The notes under the pieces: generated by a model
What the model was told of the DNA's origin: nothing
Databases searched by the model: none
The model's input: the letters and a program-made list of their open reading frames with translations, nothing else
Position numbers and translations under genes: made by a program
Shown: positions 30,193 to 40,463 of the stretch, one piece after another
How positions within the stretch are numbered: the first letter of the stretch is position 1
How the letters are laid out: the number at the start of each line of letters is the position of its first letter
DNA from: Chlamydiae bacterium Ga0074140
GTDB lineage: Bacteria; Chlamydiota; Chlamydiia; Chlamydiales; Rhabdochlamydiaceae
NCBI GenBank assembly: GCA_001464115.1
Contig: LNES01000003.1
Coordinates: 800,548-864,547, forward strand
Reading direction: 5' to 3'
DNA length: 64,000 nt

Positions 30193-32265
30193 TCACAAGT
30201 TAGCGATGGCTTTCTGGATCTCTTCTTTGGCAGTCACGCCAGGCTCGCAGAGATTTTGTCTACAGATGTAGAGCGCCGTTTTATTATCGATTGGAGTCAT
30301 CTCTTTCTGTTCAGGAAGGAGCTGGTCGATCTCTTGTGCCTCTTTTTTCCAAACAACAACAAGATGTGGCGCAAAATGTTCGTGAATCGAGCTAAAGATC
30401 TCCGCTTCCAGAGAACGCTTCTCATCGAATGCAACGACAGCTGTACCCGCCTTTGCATCATAATAGCGAGAGAGAGCCATCAAGAGATAACATGCGCCGG
30501 GTGGATAGGTTTCGATATGTTGTTTTGCTGCTTTTAAAATATCTTCTGCCTGCTCGAGATATTTCTCCTCGCGTGTCAGCTGAAAGAGTCGAAGAAGATT
30601 TTCGCAGTGGACTCCATTTCCTGAAGGTTCGGCCCCATCGTAAAAATCACACCGTTTGACAATCAGCTCCTCTTCCGTTTGGTAGAAAGCTCCCTTTGGT
30701 GCTTTAAACCGACTTTTAACCAAATCTGTAAGCTCAAGCGCCCACTTTAACCACTCCACCCCCTGCCCGACGTGGAAAAGAGTGATCAGCCCCCGGATGA
30801 GAAATGCATAATCTTCGAGAGTCGCAGAGTATTTTGCTTCACCATCGCAAAACCGCCGTAAAAGCCGTCCCTCTTTCCAAAGATGTTCACGAATAAATTG
30901 AGCTGCTTTTACCGCAGCAGAAGTAAACTTAGCATTGCCGAATGCTGCACCTGCGCTTGCACATGCTTCGATCATCAGCCCATTTGAGCTGGTAAGAATT
31001 TTCTGATCTCGAAATGGACACTCTCGCTCCTCTCGTTTTTTGAGAAGAACACCTTTTGCATGCTCGAGCATTTTTGAGAGCTCTTCGGTGGACACCTTCT
31101 CATCTTTAATAAACTCTTCTAAACGCGTATCTGCATGAAGAACGTTTCTTCCGTCGAAATTCCCCTCTTCTGTGACATCGAAGTAGGCGCAAAAGAGTTC
31201 TGCCTCTTCCGGTGGTAGAAGCTGAGCGATCTCAGAATGAGTCCATGTATAGTAGCGTCCCTCCTCGCCTTCCGAGTCAGCGTCCTGCCCAGAAAAGAAT
31301 CCTCCGCTCTCCTGCATCATCTCGCGCAGCATATATTCGAGAGTCTCTTCCACAATCTGCCGATAGAGAGGTTTTTTCGTGTAGCGCCAAGCTTCTAGAT
31401 AGGTCTTTGATAGAATCGCATTGTCGTAGGTCATCTTTTCAAAATGAGGGATGACCCACTGCTCGTCCACCGCATACCTTGCAAAGCCTCCTCCCAGATG
31501 GTCGTAGATCCCTCCTCGATACATCATTTCAAGCGTCAGCTCGATGTAGAAAAGCGCCCGGCTATCTCCCCTTTTTTTGGCAATTTGCAGCAAAAATTCC
31601 AACTGATAACCAAGAGGAAATTTGGGCTCACCCTTGATACCCCCATGAATCGGATCTCCCAGTTCAAAAAGAACTTCCACAGCCGCTCCAACATGCTGTT
31701 CCGATGGAAGATCTGTACCGACACTCTGCGCCAAATGCGCGAATGTCTCGACCAGTTGATCCGCCTGTTGAACTAGCGCAGCGCGCTCATCGCTCTCCCA
31801 CAGCTGTTTAATCTGAGCCATGAACTGATCCATGCCGATTAATCCCTGCCGTGTTCTCGGGGGAAGATATGTGAGGGCAAAAAAAGGCTTAAGCTCAGGC
31901 GTTAGGATGAGATTGAGAGGCCAACCACCCGCGGTCGACATGAGTGCCTGAGCGAATTCCATGTATAAGCTGTCGACCTGGGGCAACTCCTCTCGATCGA
32001 CCTTGATGTTGACAAATATCTCGTTCATTATCTTCGCGATCTCAGGATCTTCAAACGACTCCCTCTCCATCACATGACACCAGTGACATGTAGCGTAGCC
32101 AATGGAAAGAAAAATCGGTTTATTTTGCGAGCGTGCGGCTTCAAATGCTTCTTCTCCCCATGGATACCAATCCACCGGGTTGTGAGCGTGCTGCAATAGG
32201 TAGGGTGATTTTTCGTGAATGAGACGATTTGTATGCGGATGATCCGGCACAGGCTGGCTAAGCAT
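30193..32265 (-). CDS. Thioredoxin-domain protein, DUF255 / YyaL-SPATA20 family
   Basis: [46 protein letters not shown]. Confidence 0.95.
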   Translation of the reverse strand: MLSQPVPDHPHTNRLIHEKSPYLLQHAHNPVDWYPWGEEAFEAARSQNKPIFLSIGYATCHWCHVMERESFEDPEIAKIMNEIFVNIKVDREELPQVDSLYMEFAQALMSTAGGWPLNLILTPELKPFFALTYLPPRTRQGLIGMDQFMAQIKQLWESDERAALVQQADQLVETFAHLAQSVGTDLPSEQHVGAAVEVLFELGDPIHGGIKGEPKFPLGYQLEFLLQIAKKRGDSRALFYIELTLEMMYRGGIYDHLGGGFARYAVDEQWVIPHFEKMTYDNAILSKTYLEAWRYTKKPLYRQIVEETLEYMLREMMQESGGFFSGQDADSEGEEGRYYTWTHSEIAQLLPPEEAELFCAYFDVTEEGNFDGRNVLHADTRLEEFIKDEKVSTEELSKMLEHAKGVLLKKREERECPFRDQKILTSSNGLMIEACASAGAAFGNAKFTSAAVKAAQFIREHLWKEGRLLRRFCDGEAKYSATLEDYAFLIRGLITLFHVGQGVEWLKWALELTDLVKSRFKAPKGAFYQTEEELIVKRCDFYDGAEPSGNGVHCENLLRLFQLTREEKYLEQAEDILKAAKQHIETYPPGACYLLMALSRYYDAKAGTAVVAFDEKRSLEAEIFSSIHEHFAPHLVVVWKKEAQEIDQLLPEQKEMTPIDNKTALYICRQNLCEPGVTAKEEIQKAIANL

Positions 32266-32274
32266 GGGCGCAGC

Positions 32275-32682
32275 CTAGAAAATGCCGAGATATTTTGCGA
32301 GATACCAGGCGATGACAATCACAGCAACAGATACTGCCGCCCACATGAGATTCGGGAACCATTTCACTCCCCCGCTCATGCTCCCGCGAACTTCTAACGT
32401 CCCAATCCCGTAGGAAAACTCATGCTTTTCCGCAGGGAGCTTAAATGCGTGTGGATGCTCTTTCATGATCCGTTCGGCATCAAGCCCTAAAAAAGAAGCA
32501 TATTGACGAACAAACCCGAGTGCGTAGACTGCGGCGATAAATTGCGAAATTTTTCCCTCTTCAATAGCTTCGAGATATGTAGAGCGGATTGAGGTGGAGT
32601 TTTCAATCTCTTTTAAAGAAAGATTTAACTCTCTTCGCTTCGCTTTCAGCAAATTCCCGACGCGTTTCATCTCCTCGCTCAT
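32275..32682 (-). CDS. RodZ-like helix-turn-helix membrane protein
   Basis: VGNLLKAKRRELNLSLKEIENSTSIRSTYLEAIEEGK HTH_25; C-terminal TM. Confidence 0.85.
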   Translation of the reverse strand: MSEEMKRVGNLLKAKRRELNLSLKEIENSTSIRSTYLEAIEEGKISQFIAAVYALGFVRQYASFLGLDAERIMKEHPHAFKLPAEKHEFSYGIGTLEVRGSMSGGVKWFPNLMWAAVSVAVIVIAWYLAKYLGIF

Positions 32683-32762
32683 AACCCCTCCGTAGAAGAT
32701 TACATACTACTATCTGTACCAGATTGCGGATAACCCCACAACAAACAAGATAGAAGACGAGG

Positions 32763-32910
32763 ATCGAGCACGGGCACGGGCACGGGCACGAAAGAAAGAT
32801 TCTTTTGTAATAAAACTCTTCTGCTATTCTAGGCGGATGCAATCAGAAAAAACAGATTATGAACAAAATGGATCGAGGGAGTTCTTTCGTGCCCGCGCCC
32901 GTGCCCGATT
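32763..32910. repeat. (GGGCAC)-armed inverted repeat element, copy 2
   Basis: GCACGGGCACGGGCACGGGCACGAAAGAAAGA...TTCTTTCGTGCCCGCGCCCGTGCCCG. Confidence 0.85.
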
Positions 32911-32939
32911 TCTCCTTAAAGCCCAAATAAGCTTGCTAT

Positions 32940-33845
32940 ATGTCTTCTAAAAAGCCTTCCTGTTTTGTAGCGACTATCGATCTGAGTCTTGCGGAGAAGC
33001 TGCGTGGAGATCTCCTTGAGAAAGGATTCGAACTCACCCAGCCTGCCCATACGATCTTCTCTGCTCAAAAAAAAGGGGTCTCTTGCACCCTCTATACGTC
33101 TGGAAAGCTCACCGTGCAGGGCAAAGAGATGGAGGAGTTCATCACCTTCTATCTCGAGCCTGAAATTTTAAAAAGTGTCACCTTCTCTTACCCAGAAGCC
33201 GAGGTCAATTTCACCGCGCGCATCGGGATAGACGAAGCCGGCAAGGGAGACTTCTTCGGCCCTCTTTGTGTTGCAGGTGTGCAGGCTGATGAAAATAAAA
33301 TCAAAGAGCTCCTCTCCTTCGGCGTCCGCGACAGCAAAAGACTCAGCGATGATACCGTTTTAAAGATGAGCAAAAAGATCCGCGCGAGTTGCCCTCATAG
33401 CATTATCAAAATTTCACCGATCAAGTACAACGAGCTCTATGAAAAGTTCAAGAATCTCAACCACCTTCTCGCCTGGGGCCACGCTACCGCGATTGGAGAA
33501 CTTGTCGAAAAAACCAAGTGTACCGAGGTGATCATCGACCAGTTTGCAAGCGAGCATGTCGTAGAATCTGCACTCAGGCGCAAAGCTCTCGAGGTGAACC
33601 TCACACAGCGCCATGGTGGCGAGTCAGACCCCGTTGTTGCCGCTGCCTCCATTCTCGCACGCGCCGCTTTTCTCGAAGGACTTGATGATCTCAGTAGAAC
33701 CGTGGGCATGACCCTTCCTAAAGGTGCGTCGCAAATCGTTGTAGAGGCGGCACGCAAACTCGTGCGCCAGCAGGGAGAGGAAATTTTGAAAACAGTCGCA
33801 AAACTCCACTTCAAAACCAGAAACGAAGTTTTGAATAGTCTATGA
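32940..33845 (+). CDS. rnhC: Ribonuclease HIII
   Basis: IGIDEAGKGDFFGPLCVAGV, RDSKRLSDDTV, RHGGESDPVVAAASILARAAFL. Confidence 0.95.
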   Translation: MSSKKPSCFVATIDLSLAEKLRGDLLEKGFELTQPAHTIFSAQKKGVSCTLYTSGKLTVQGKEMEEFITFYLEPEILKSVTFSYPEAEVNFTARIGIDEAGKGDFFGPLCVAGVQADENKIKELLSFGVRDSKRLSDDTVLKMSKKIRASCPHSIIKISPIKYNELYEKFKNLNHLLAWGHATAIGELVEKTKCTEVIIDQFASEHVVESALRRKALEVNLTQRHGGESDPVVAAASILARAAFLEGLDDLSRTVGMTLPKGASQIVVEAARKLVRQQGEEILKTVAKLHFKTRNEVLNSL

Positions 33846-35446
33846 TTTCTCATCTCTCCGTAAAAAATCTCGCGCTTATCGAAGAGGCAGAGATCTCCTT
33901 CGCGAATGGTCTCAACATTTTAACCGGAGAAACCGGAGCAGGCAAAACGATCCTTCTCTCCGCCTTGGGATTTATCCTCGGAAGACGCGTTCCCTCCACT
34001 CTCGTGCGCCAAGGCGCCGAGAAAGCAGTCGTCGAAGCGGCTTTTGAGCTCCCCGCCTCCTCGCCAATCTTCAAACTTCTCGAAGAGCAGGAGATCTCTT
34101 ACGATCCCCAGGATCTTCTTCTTCTCCGCCGAGAACTCGCGAAAGAGGGAAAAAGCCGCGCGCAGATCAACCGACAGACAATCCCCCTCCAGCTTTTGCA
34201 ACAGATCAGCAACTCCCTTTGCGATCTCGTTGACCAGAGCTCGCATCAGGAGCTTAGAAGCCCTGAAAATCAGCGCGTTGAACTCGATCTTTACGCTGAC
34301 CTCGAGGAGAGTGTGAAACAATTTGGAGCGATGCTCTCCAAAGAGAACACTCTACGTGCACACCTCAACGCCCTCCTCGCTCAGAATGAGAAACGCGAAC
34401 AGGAGCTCGACTTTGCCACCTTTCAACTTGAAGAGTTACAAAAAGCCAACTTGCAGGAGGAGGATCGCTGCTTTGAGGAGTATCAGAGCCTTGCAAAGAG
34501 AAAAGAGCTCCTCGAAAAAGTTTATGGCGTGCATACTGCTCTCTGCGACTCTCCTCAAGCCATTCTCACTCAGCTCCTCCGTCTGAAGAGCCCTCTCGAA
34601 GCCGCCGCAAAAATTGAACCCGCGCTTGCAGAGGCCCTTACCTGCTACCAGGAGGCTCTTATTCCCCTCAACGAGGTCGGTGCAATTTTAAGCCAGAATT
34701 TGGATGCGAAAGAGGCCGATCCCAAGCGTCTCCAACATTTGGAAGAGCGACTCAGTCAAATGCATCAGATCAAACGCAAGCTCGGCATTCAAACGTTAGA
34801 AGAGGCAGAAAAATATGAAGTCTCTCTGCAGGAAAAATTAGACACCCTCACTTCTCTTGAGCAGAAGATCGCAGATGCACAGGAAGAGCTAGCAAAAGTT
34901 GGAAATGAAACAAACGCTCTTGCCCTTGAGCTCACCAAAAAACGCACCACAGCTGCGCACAGATTTGAAAAAGAGCTCACGCGAGCCCTCCAGACCCTCA
35001 ATATGCAAGAGGCTGAGATCACCATTGCCGTTGAGAAGGCTCCACGCACATTTACGGGGGATGATCTCGTGACCTTCTTTCTAAGGGCCAACCGCGGCGA
35101 ATCCAAAATCCCCATCCAGACCAGTGCAAGCGGCGGCGAGCTCTCTCGTCTCTTCCTCGTTTTAAAGACCGCACTCGCTGAAAAGAACCGCACCCCCATT
35201 CTCGTCTTCGATGAGATCGACGCAAACGTCGGGGGAAAAACCGCCACCATGATCGGCCAGAAACTTCACGACCTTTCCAAAGTGCGCCAAGTCATCTGCG
35301 TCACCCACTTCTCGCAGGTAGCCCAGTTTGCAGACCAGCACCTCCGGATCCAAAAACAGGAGGTTGGCGGAAGGACAATCACCACGATCGATCCCCTTTC
35401 CGGCGAAGCCCGGGAGCAAGAGCTCCTGAGGATGCAGGGATCGTAG
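33842..35446 (+). CDS. recN: DNA repair protein RecN
   Basis: LSVKNLALIEEAEISFANGLNILTGETGAGKTILLSAL; SGGELSRLFLVLKTAL; FDEIDANVGGKTA. Confidence 0.96.
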   Translation: MISHLSVKNLALIEEAEISFANGLNILTGETGAGKTILLSALGFILGRRVPSTLVRQGAEKAVVEAAFELPASSPIFKLLEEQEISYDPQDLLLLRRELAKEGKSRAQINRQTIPLQLLQQISNSLCDLVDQSSHQELRSPENQRVELDLYADLEESVKQFGAMLSKENTLRAHLNALLAQNEKREQELDFATFQLEELQKANLQEEDRCFEEYQSLAKRKELLEKVYGVHTALCDSPQAILTQLLRLKSPLEAAAKIEPALAEALTCYQEALIPLNEVGAILSQNLDAKEADPKRLQHLEERLSQMHQIKRKLGIQTLEEAEKYEVSLQEKLDTLTSLEQKIADAQEELAKVGNETNALALELTKKRTTAAHRFEKELTRALQTLNMQEAEITIAVEKAPRTFTGDDLVTFFLRANRGESKIPIQTSASGGELSRLFLVLKTALAEKNRTPILVFDEIDANVGGKTATMIGQKLHDLSKVRQVICVTHFSQVAQFADQHLRIQKQEVGGRTITTIDPLSGEAREQELLRMQGS

Positions 35447-35544
35447 ATCACAACCTCCTGACTGACAGGCTTTTGCCTTTCAATTGAGACTTATCCTTAA
35501 ACTTCTTATAATCTGAAGACATTTAATTTAAATAAGGAGCCTAT

Positions 35545-36195
35545 GTGAGCTTTAATAAACTATCAGACAATCTACTCGTTTCAATTGCAGCATTTACTGC
35601 CCCTACGGAATTATTGCAGTTTAGGATGATTAACAAACAGACATGTTCAGCAGCAGCTAAGCCTCAAGTACTTGCTCGCCTTCTATCCACTTATGATGAG
35701 ATCTTTAGCCCGGTTGAAAAAATAACAAAATTACTAGAAAACCAACTCTATTTTTCTCGGGCCACTGTCACCTATTCCAGCTCTACTAGCATGACTAATC
35801 AACAAAAACAGGTTCTAGTAGAAGCTGGGTATATCCTAAAACATGAAGATGAAACGCGCTTTCATTCGATTATTTACGGGCGCACGGTAAAAATCAAAAC
35901 CGGGGAAATATTCCAGAGCCTATCGCCATTTATCTTTCCGACCTGCATCCCCATAAACCTAACTTATAACACTAGACACATACATCTTTCTTTAAGCGAC
36001 AATCAACACCTCTTAATAAAACTACCCTCTGTGCATGCACCAGCTACTCCCTTAGCTCGATTTAATCCACCCGTAGCCTCGGAGCCAACTCTTGCAAGAA
36101 TCGAAAGATCCTTCTACATCGGCCATCTCGAGAAAAAAGAAGAATCAAAGAAAGACAACTCGACAGATTCCAAAGACAACGGGAAGTCCGTTTAA
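35545..36195 (+). CDS. Hypothetical protein with N-terminal F-box-like motif (GTG start, AAGGAG SD)
   Basis: NKLSDNLLVSIAAFTAPTELLQFRMINKQTCSAAAKPQV resembles F-box consensus. Confidence 0.6.
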   Translation: MSFNKLSDNLLVSIAAFTAPTELLQFRMINKQTCSAAAKPQVLARLLSTYDEIFSPVEKITKLLENQLYFSRATVTYSSSTSMTNQQKQVLVEAGYILKHEDETRFHSIIYGRTVKIKTGEIFQSLSPFIFPTCIPINLTYNTRHIHLSLSDNQHLLIKLPSVHAPATPLARFNPPVASEPTLARIERSFYIGHLEKKEESKKDNSTDSKDNGKSV

Positions 36196-36203
36196 ATTGA
36201 GAA

Positions 36204-36227
36204 AGCGCGCAGGAGTGCCTGCGCGCT
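36204..36227. terminator. GC-rich hairpin between convergent genes
   Basis: GCGCGCAGG-agtg-CCTGCGCGC. Confidence 0.5.
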
Positions 36228-36238
36228 CAAGAAGAAAT

Positions 36239-36808
36239 TTATTTCACTAGCTTGAACGAGTTGATGAACATGTTGAACTCGTTCTCGTCATAGTGCTGCA
36301 TCTCACACTCCATGGCCATGAGATAGAGGCTATTTTTAACCATCATCGCGCGTCCTTTGAAGAAGACAGAGCCTGTGCGGATGAAAAAGTCTAATGCCTC
36401 TCTTCCTCCAACTAGAACGAGATCGGCGAAGATAAGCTGATTCGCGGGATTATGCGAGAGAAGCCCGTTCAAAAAGCTCTCCAAGCTCACCTGTGCATAG
36501 CTCTCATCGACAAAATCTGGATACTTCGCAACGAGCAGCATGAAAACGGTCTTCTTGTCGATAGAGGAGACATAGGCATCATATTTCAGATCATACCCAT
36601 CTGCTCCACCAGACATCTTTTCGCTAATATGCTCGGGCTGATGAGGAAATCTCATCGAGCAGCAGCCTGGAGCCGAGTGGAACTCTTGCCATTTCGATTT
36701 TAATTCGATCTCTTTTGCCTTCACGTTTGCATTTGCCACTGTTTGGAAAAATGCGAGTCCGGCAAGCGCTCCGATGATGATGACTCCTCTAATCCATGAA
36801 TTGCCCAT
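36239..36808 (-). CDS. Conserved hypothetical secreted/membrane-anchored protein
   Basis: 189-aa ORF with N-terminal signal anchor. Confidence 0.75.
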   Translation of the reverse strand: MGNSWIRGVIIIGALAGLAFFQTVANANVKAKEIELKSKWQEFHSAPGCCSMRFPHQPEHISEKMSGGADGYDLKYDAYVSSIDKKTVFMLLVAKYPDFVDESYAQVSLESFLNGLLSHNPANQLIFADLVLVGGREALDFFIRTGSVFFKGRAMMVKNSLYLMAMECEMQHYDENEFNMFINSFKLVK

Positions 36809-36823
36809 ATCGTCTCCCTATTA

Positions 36824-37462
36824 TTAGCTTTTCATTCCTACTGCCCAGCAGACAAACACAAAAAATGCCCAGAGTGCGACGGTCACGATGAGGAAGGGCA
36901 AAATGATATTCACGATGGCTCTCCAAACTGAAAACTGCTGAACTTCAGCAAGAGAACGCACGAGAAGCACAAACGACCAGACAGACAGGACTGTCATGAG
37001 TACAAAAATTAAGGTTCTAGCAATGGCAAGGCCTGCCGCAACAACCGGACCTTCGGGGAATGTTTTGATAAAGACATCCGCGCCGAACATGGCAACAAGG
37101 ATGATCCACAAAAGACTCGTTACGACATTGGTCACATTTGCCCAAGCAACTGCAGTGCGAATCTGGAGGAAATTGCCCTGACCTCCCAGCCATTTACCTG
37201 TCCAGTGAACAAGTCCGCTAGTGATCTGGAAACCGACCATTCCCACAAATGCTGCAGCAATGGCTGCACCCAAAAGAATCCATAGAGGCGCAGCTTTTGT
37301 TGAGAGTGAAAGGCTCTGTGCAATATTTAAAAGCATCGGAAAGCCATAAACGCCCGCCAACCACCAAAGACGGTAGTTAGGATCCACTTTCACGATGGAC
37401 TTCACAGTTTCCCTTGGCTTTGTCCACATCTTGAGCCATGGGTTCATCCCGAGCTTCGTCAT
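36824..37462 (-). CDS. Yip1-family-like integral membrane protein
   Basis: MNPWLKMWTKPRETVKSIVKVDPNYRLWWLAGVYG plus 5 TM segments. Confidence 0.75.
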   Translation of the reverse strand: MTKLGMNPWLKMWTKPRETVKSIVKVDPNYRLWWLAGVYGFPMLLNIAQSLSLSTKAAPLWILLGAAIAAAFVGMVGFQITSGLVHWTGKWLGGQGNFLQIRTAVAWANVTNVVTSLLWIILVAMFGADVFIKTFPEGPVVAAGLAIARTLIFVLMTVLSVWSFVLLVRSLAEVQQFSVWRAIVNIILPFLIVTVALWAFFVFVCWAVGMKS

Positions 37463-37538
37463 GAAGACCCCCTCTTCCAGAATCGCCTCATGAGCTTATG
37501 TTATAATTAATTTTTTATTATGACAATAAAAATAAAAA

Positions 37539-37562
37539 AATCCCGTTTTTAATTACGGGATT
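37539..37562 (-). terminator. Intrinsic terminator of the 37590-37832 gene
   Basis: Minus strand AATCCCGTAATTAAAAACGGGATT followed by TTTTTATTTTTATT. Confidence 0.85.
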
Positions 37563-37589
37563 AATAAAAATAAGAAAATTTGAAATTAT

Positions 37590-37832
37590 CTACTCATCGG
37601 AAGAAGGGTCGGACTCGTCCTCATCGTCTTCATCTATATCGCTGAAGTCTTCATCCATATATCCCTCTTCATCATCAGAGAAATAGACCTCATCTTCCTC
37701 GATAACTGGCTCTTGAACCTGCGTAGCTGCCGTTTTAGCGGGAGAGACCGACCCTCTTGCAACTTCTCCCCCCTGAGAAATATCTCCTAACAAAAGCGTC
37801 GATAATATCCAAGCTATCATTGAAACCCCCAT
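37590..37832 (-). CDS. Small secreted-type protein with highly acidic C-terminus
   Basis: Signal-like N-term MGVSMIAWILSTLLLG; EEDEVYFSDDEEGYMDEDFSDIDEDDEDESDPSSDE; own terminator. Confidence 0.55.
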   Translation of the reverse strand: MGVSMIAWILSTLLLGDISQGGEVARGSVSPAKTAATQVQEPVIEEDEVYFSDDEEGYMDEDFSDIDEDDEDESDPSSDE

Positions 37833-37940
37833 CTTTTTGACAAATGCTGAACGGTGAATGCTGAATGATGAACAAAAGAGCGGATAATGTCAAAGACCCG
37901 ATTGCCTCTGTATGGAACATTGTGATAAGCGAACGAAAAA

Positions 37941-38437
37941 AATAGACATGCGGGAACACGTCCTTTGGCGTGTTCCCAGCTGCCCTCTTGAGCTTTAATC
38001 CGCTAAGATAAATCAAGTCTCGGGGTTTTGGGCCGTACACAGTACTGTCCCAAAACCTTCGACTCGATTTCTCAGTAACGGCTTAAAGCCGCGGGCTGCT
38101 CGCGCGCTCATTTCCCCAACCTTACGGTTGGGTCCCCTTTCTCGCGTCGTCTCGCAGTACGAGGTAAAGATTTCGTAGTCCATGTTTGGAGATTTTCACC
38201 CGGTACTGCGACATGACATGAGAGGGGCCCTACGACGGAGGAGTGGGGAACGAATGCTTGTCGCAGCCGATGGCTTTAAGCTGCAATGAGAAATCGAACC
38301 ACAGGAGAGCCAAAGGCGATCGGGGTTGTGTTATACACACCCCGACTCCGAGGACTCGATTTGTCGAAGCAGATTAAAGCTCAAGAGGGTCGCAGGGGAC
38401 ACGGACGCGCAGCGCTGTGTCACCCGACATGTCTATT
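37941..38437. mobile_element. ~497-bp MITE-like / structured element with ~90-nt imperfect inverted arms
   Basis: Ends AATAGACATG...CATGTCTATT; arms share CCCTCTTGAGCTTTAATCYGCT..GAYAAATC; second copy begins ~63790. Confidence 0.8.
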
Positions 38438-38535
38438 CATCCTCACTTTTTTCATTTCTAAAAAACATCCAGCACTAGGAGTGGTTGCAAAGTTTGGGGG
38501 AAAGAACTATAGGTGGGGAAAACGAGGTAGCTAAT

Positions 38536-38898
38536 ATGCCCATGCCACGGAAAAAATCTAAAGAGAACTTCAATCCAAAAGATCTTCTGAAACAGAAGAT
38601 CTCTGATCTAGAACATCGACTCACCATGGACATTGGTGCGCTTTTAGTTCTGCTCTCGGAAGGCTCATCCGAGCAGGTTGCTCTTGCAAATCAAAGGACA
38701 AAAAGCGATCTGATCAAATTTGGCCCTGATATGCAGAAGTACGCCGAAGAGATGGGTGGGGCGCTTCCAAAAGTTGTGGGCGAATATCTCGACAGCGTCG
38801 ACAGCATTGTTCATAGCGCAACGGGCTGGATCGATGAAGCCAAGATCAACCGCTGTTTTGCCATGACGCAAAAGCTCCAAAAAGAACTCGAAATCTAG
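38536..38898 (+). CDS. Hypothetical protein
   Basis: ORF preceded by GAGGTAG SD; 120 aa. Confidence 0.65.
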   Translation: MPMPRKKSKENFNPKDLLKQKISDLEHRLTMDIGALLVLLSEGSSEQVALANQRTKSDLIKFGPDMQKYAEEMGGALPKVVGEYLDSVDSIVHSATGWIDEAKINRCFAMTQKLQKELEI

Positions 38899-38946
38899 AG
38901 AGAAAAGAGGGATATTGCACGCACGCGGACGTGCCCGATCTTTCTT

Positions 38947-39109
38947 GAACCTATCCTAATAAAATCCTCGAAGAGATTTTGGGAGATTTTGAGACAGATT
39001 TTCTAAATTTTTCCGAAGGCAGTATTGCAAAAACTACAGCCAAGGAAAAATTTAGAAAATCTAGCCAAAAGAACCGAAATATCAAGGGGGATTTTATTAG
39101 GATAGGTTC
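38947..39109. repeat. Nested double palindrome (21-bp perfect outer, 19-bp perfect inner arms)
   Basis: GAACCTATCCTAATAAAATCC (38947-38967)/GGATTTTATTAGGATAGGTTC (39089-39109); AGATTTTCTAAATTTTTCC (38996-39014)/GGAAAAATTTAGAAAATCT (39044-39062). Confidence 0.95.
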
Positions 39110-39119
39110 TTGTTCTTTG

Positions 39120-40463
39120 CTAAATGATAAGGGTTCTTAACGCCTCTCCCAAACTCTCGTAGCGAAACGTATACCCGCTCTCTAAAAGCTTTTCGGGATA
39201 TGCATTCTCAGAGGTCAAAAGAAGTTCATCAGCCATCTCCCCAAGAAAAAGTCGCAAAAGGCGCGCCGGAAGATGAAAAAATGCAGGCCGATGAACCGCA
39301 TGAGCAAGAGTTTTTGAAAACTCCCCTTGAGAGATAGGATTAGGACCGCAAACATTCACGGGACCATGCATCTTCTGATCAGCGATCAGGTGGTAGATAG
39401 CTCCCACCATATCATCAACGGCTATCCAAGGCATGATCTGCTCTCCGTTTCCAATTTTGCCGCCAAGCCCTAGCCTAAAAGCCGGGAGCATTTTCGCAAG
39501 AACACCCGCACGTGAGCTGAGCCCATAACCAAATCGAGTATTGAGTACGCGGATACCCTGTCTTTCTAATGCAGAGGTTGCAGCCTCCCACTTGACACAC
39601 AGTTCCGCAAGGAATCCCTGTCCAGGGAGACTTTTCTCGTTTAATTTTTCCGTCCCACGGTTTCCATAGATACCGCAAGCAGAGGCGCAAATCACCGTTT
39701 TTGGAGGGGCAGAGAGGCGGATAAGCGCTTGAGAAAGAAGCCAAGTATCTCGACAGCGGCTTACGAAGAGTCGCTCCTTCTGTTCTTTTGACCAGCGATG
39801 CGCAGCAATATTCTCCCCTGCTAGATGAATCACAAGATCAAATCCTTCAAGGCGCTCAAGGTCTATCTCTCCCGACTGGGGATTCCAGAAGATCGCTGAG
39901 GGGCCCGCTTTTTCTTTAGAACGAACTAAACGCACGACTTCATGACCTGCTACCTTCAAAAAGGGAACAAGAGCAGCACCCACAAGACCTGTTGAACCGG
40001 TGATGAGAATTTTGAGGGGTGGTAATGGCGCTCTCGCATACGCCATAAGATCATCCTCTAACGTCTTCTGTCTCCAGCGAAAGTAACGTTCGACTTTCTT
40101 ATAAAAGCGAGAAGCAGAGAGAGGAAATGGAAGGGCATACTCCACCTCCTCTTCAAGGGTAGAAGTTCGCTCGTCACTCGCATGAATTTTGAACGTATAC
40201 GACCAGTTGCGAAAAGGTCCATGGATCTGAATGAATTTACCAGAGAGTCTTTCAGGAGTGGTCTTAAATTCTAAGACCCATTTTTCCCAAGAAAACCCGA
40301 TGCGGATTTCCAAAATGACACGACCCCCTTCTTGCGAAAGGAGTCGCAACTCTTTTATCGAAGAGAGCATTCTCTCAACTGCGCCAGGCTTTAGGTGCCA
40401 ATCAAACGCCTCTTTTGCTGGGCAGGAGAGCTTTGCACTGGTGCGAAAACTCTGACTATGCAC
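39120..40463 (-). CDS. TIGR01777-family NAD-dependent epimerase with N-terminal SRPBCC domain
   Basis: LKILITGSTGLVGAALVPFL; FDLVIHLAGENIAAHRWS. Confidence 0.92.
   Translation of the reverse strand: MHSQSFRTSAKLSCPAKEAFDWHLKPGAVERMLSSIKELRLLSQEGGRVILEIRIGFSWEKWVLEFKTTPERLSGKFIQIHGPFRNWSYTFKIHASDERTSTLEEEVEYALPFPLSASRFYKKVERYFRWRQKTLEDDLMAYARAPLPPLKILITGSTGLVGAALVPFLKVAGHEVVRLVRSKEKAGPSAIFWNPQSGEIDLERLEGFDLVIHLAGENIAAHRWSKEQKERLFVSRCRDTWLLSQALIRLSAPPKTVICASACGIYGNRGTEKLNEKSLPGQGFLAELCVKWEAATSALERQGIRVLNTRFGYGLSSRAGVLAKMLPAFRLGLGGKIGNGEQIMPWIAVDDMVGAIYHLIADQKMHGPVNVCGPNPISQGEFSKTLAHAVHRPAFFHLPARLLRLFLGEMADELLLTSENAYPEKLLESGYTFRYESLGEALRTLII

Noticed and set aside
32763-32910. Possible CRISPR or tandem array because of repeated GGGCAC units
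   Set aside because: Units are 6 nt, contiguous and inverted across a core; no spacer structure and no cas genes in the window
34789-35250. 153-aa minus-strand ORF
   Set aside because: Antisense to recN ATPase domain
37735-38040. 101-aa ORF reaching into the 497-bp element (DLIYLSGLKLKRAAG)
   Set aside because: Resemblance to ORF 63695-63880 (MIYRSGLKLKGVAGG) is explained by the shared repeat DNA, not a conserved protein
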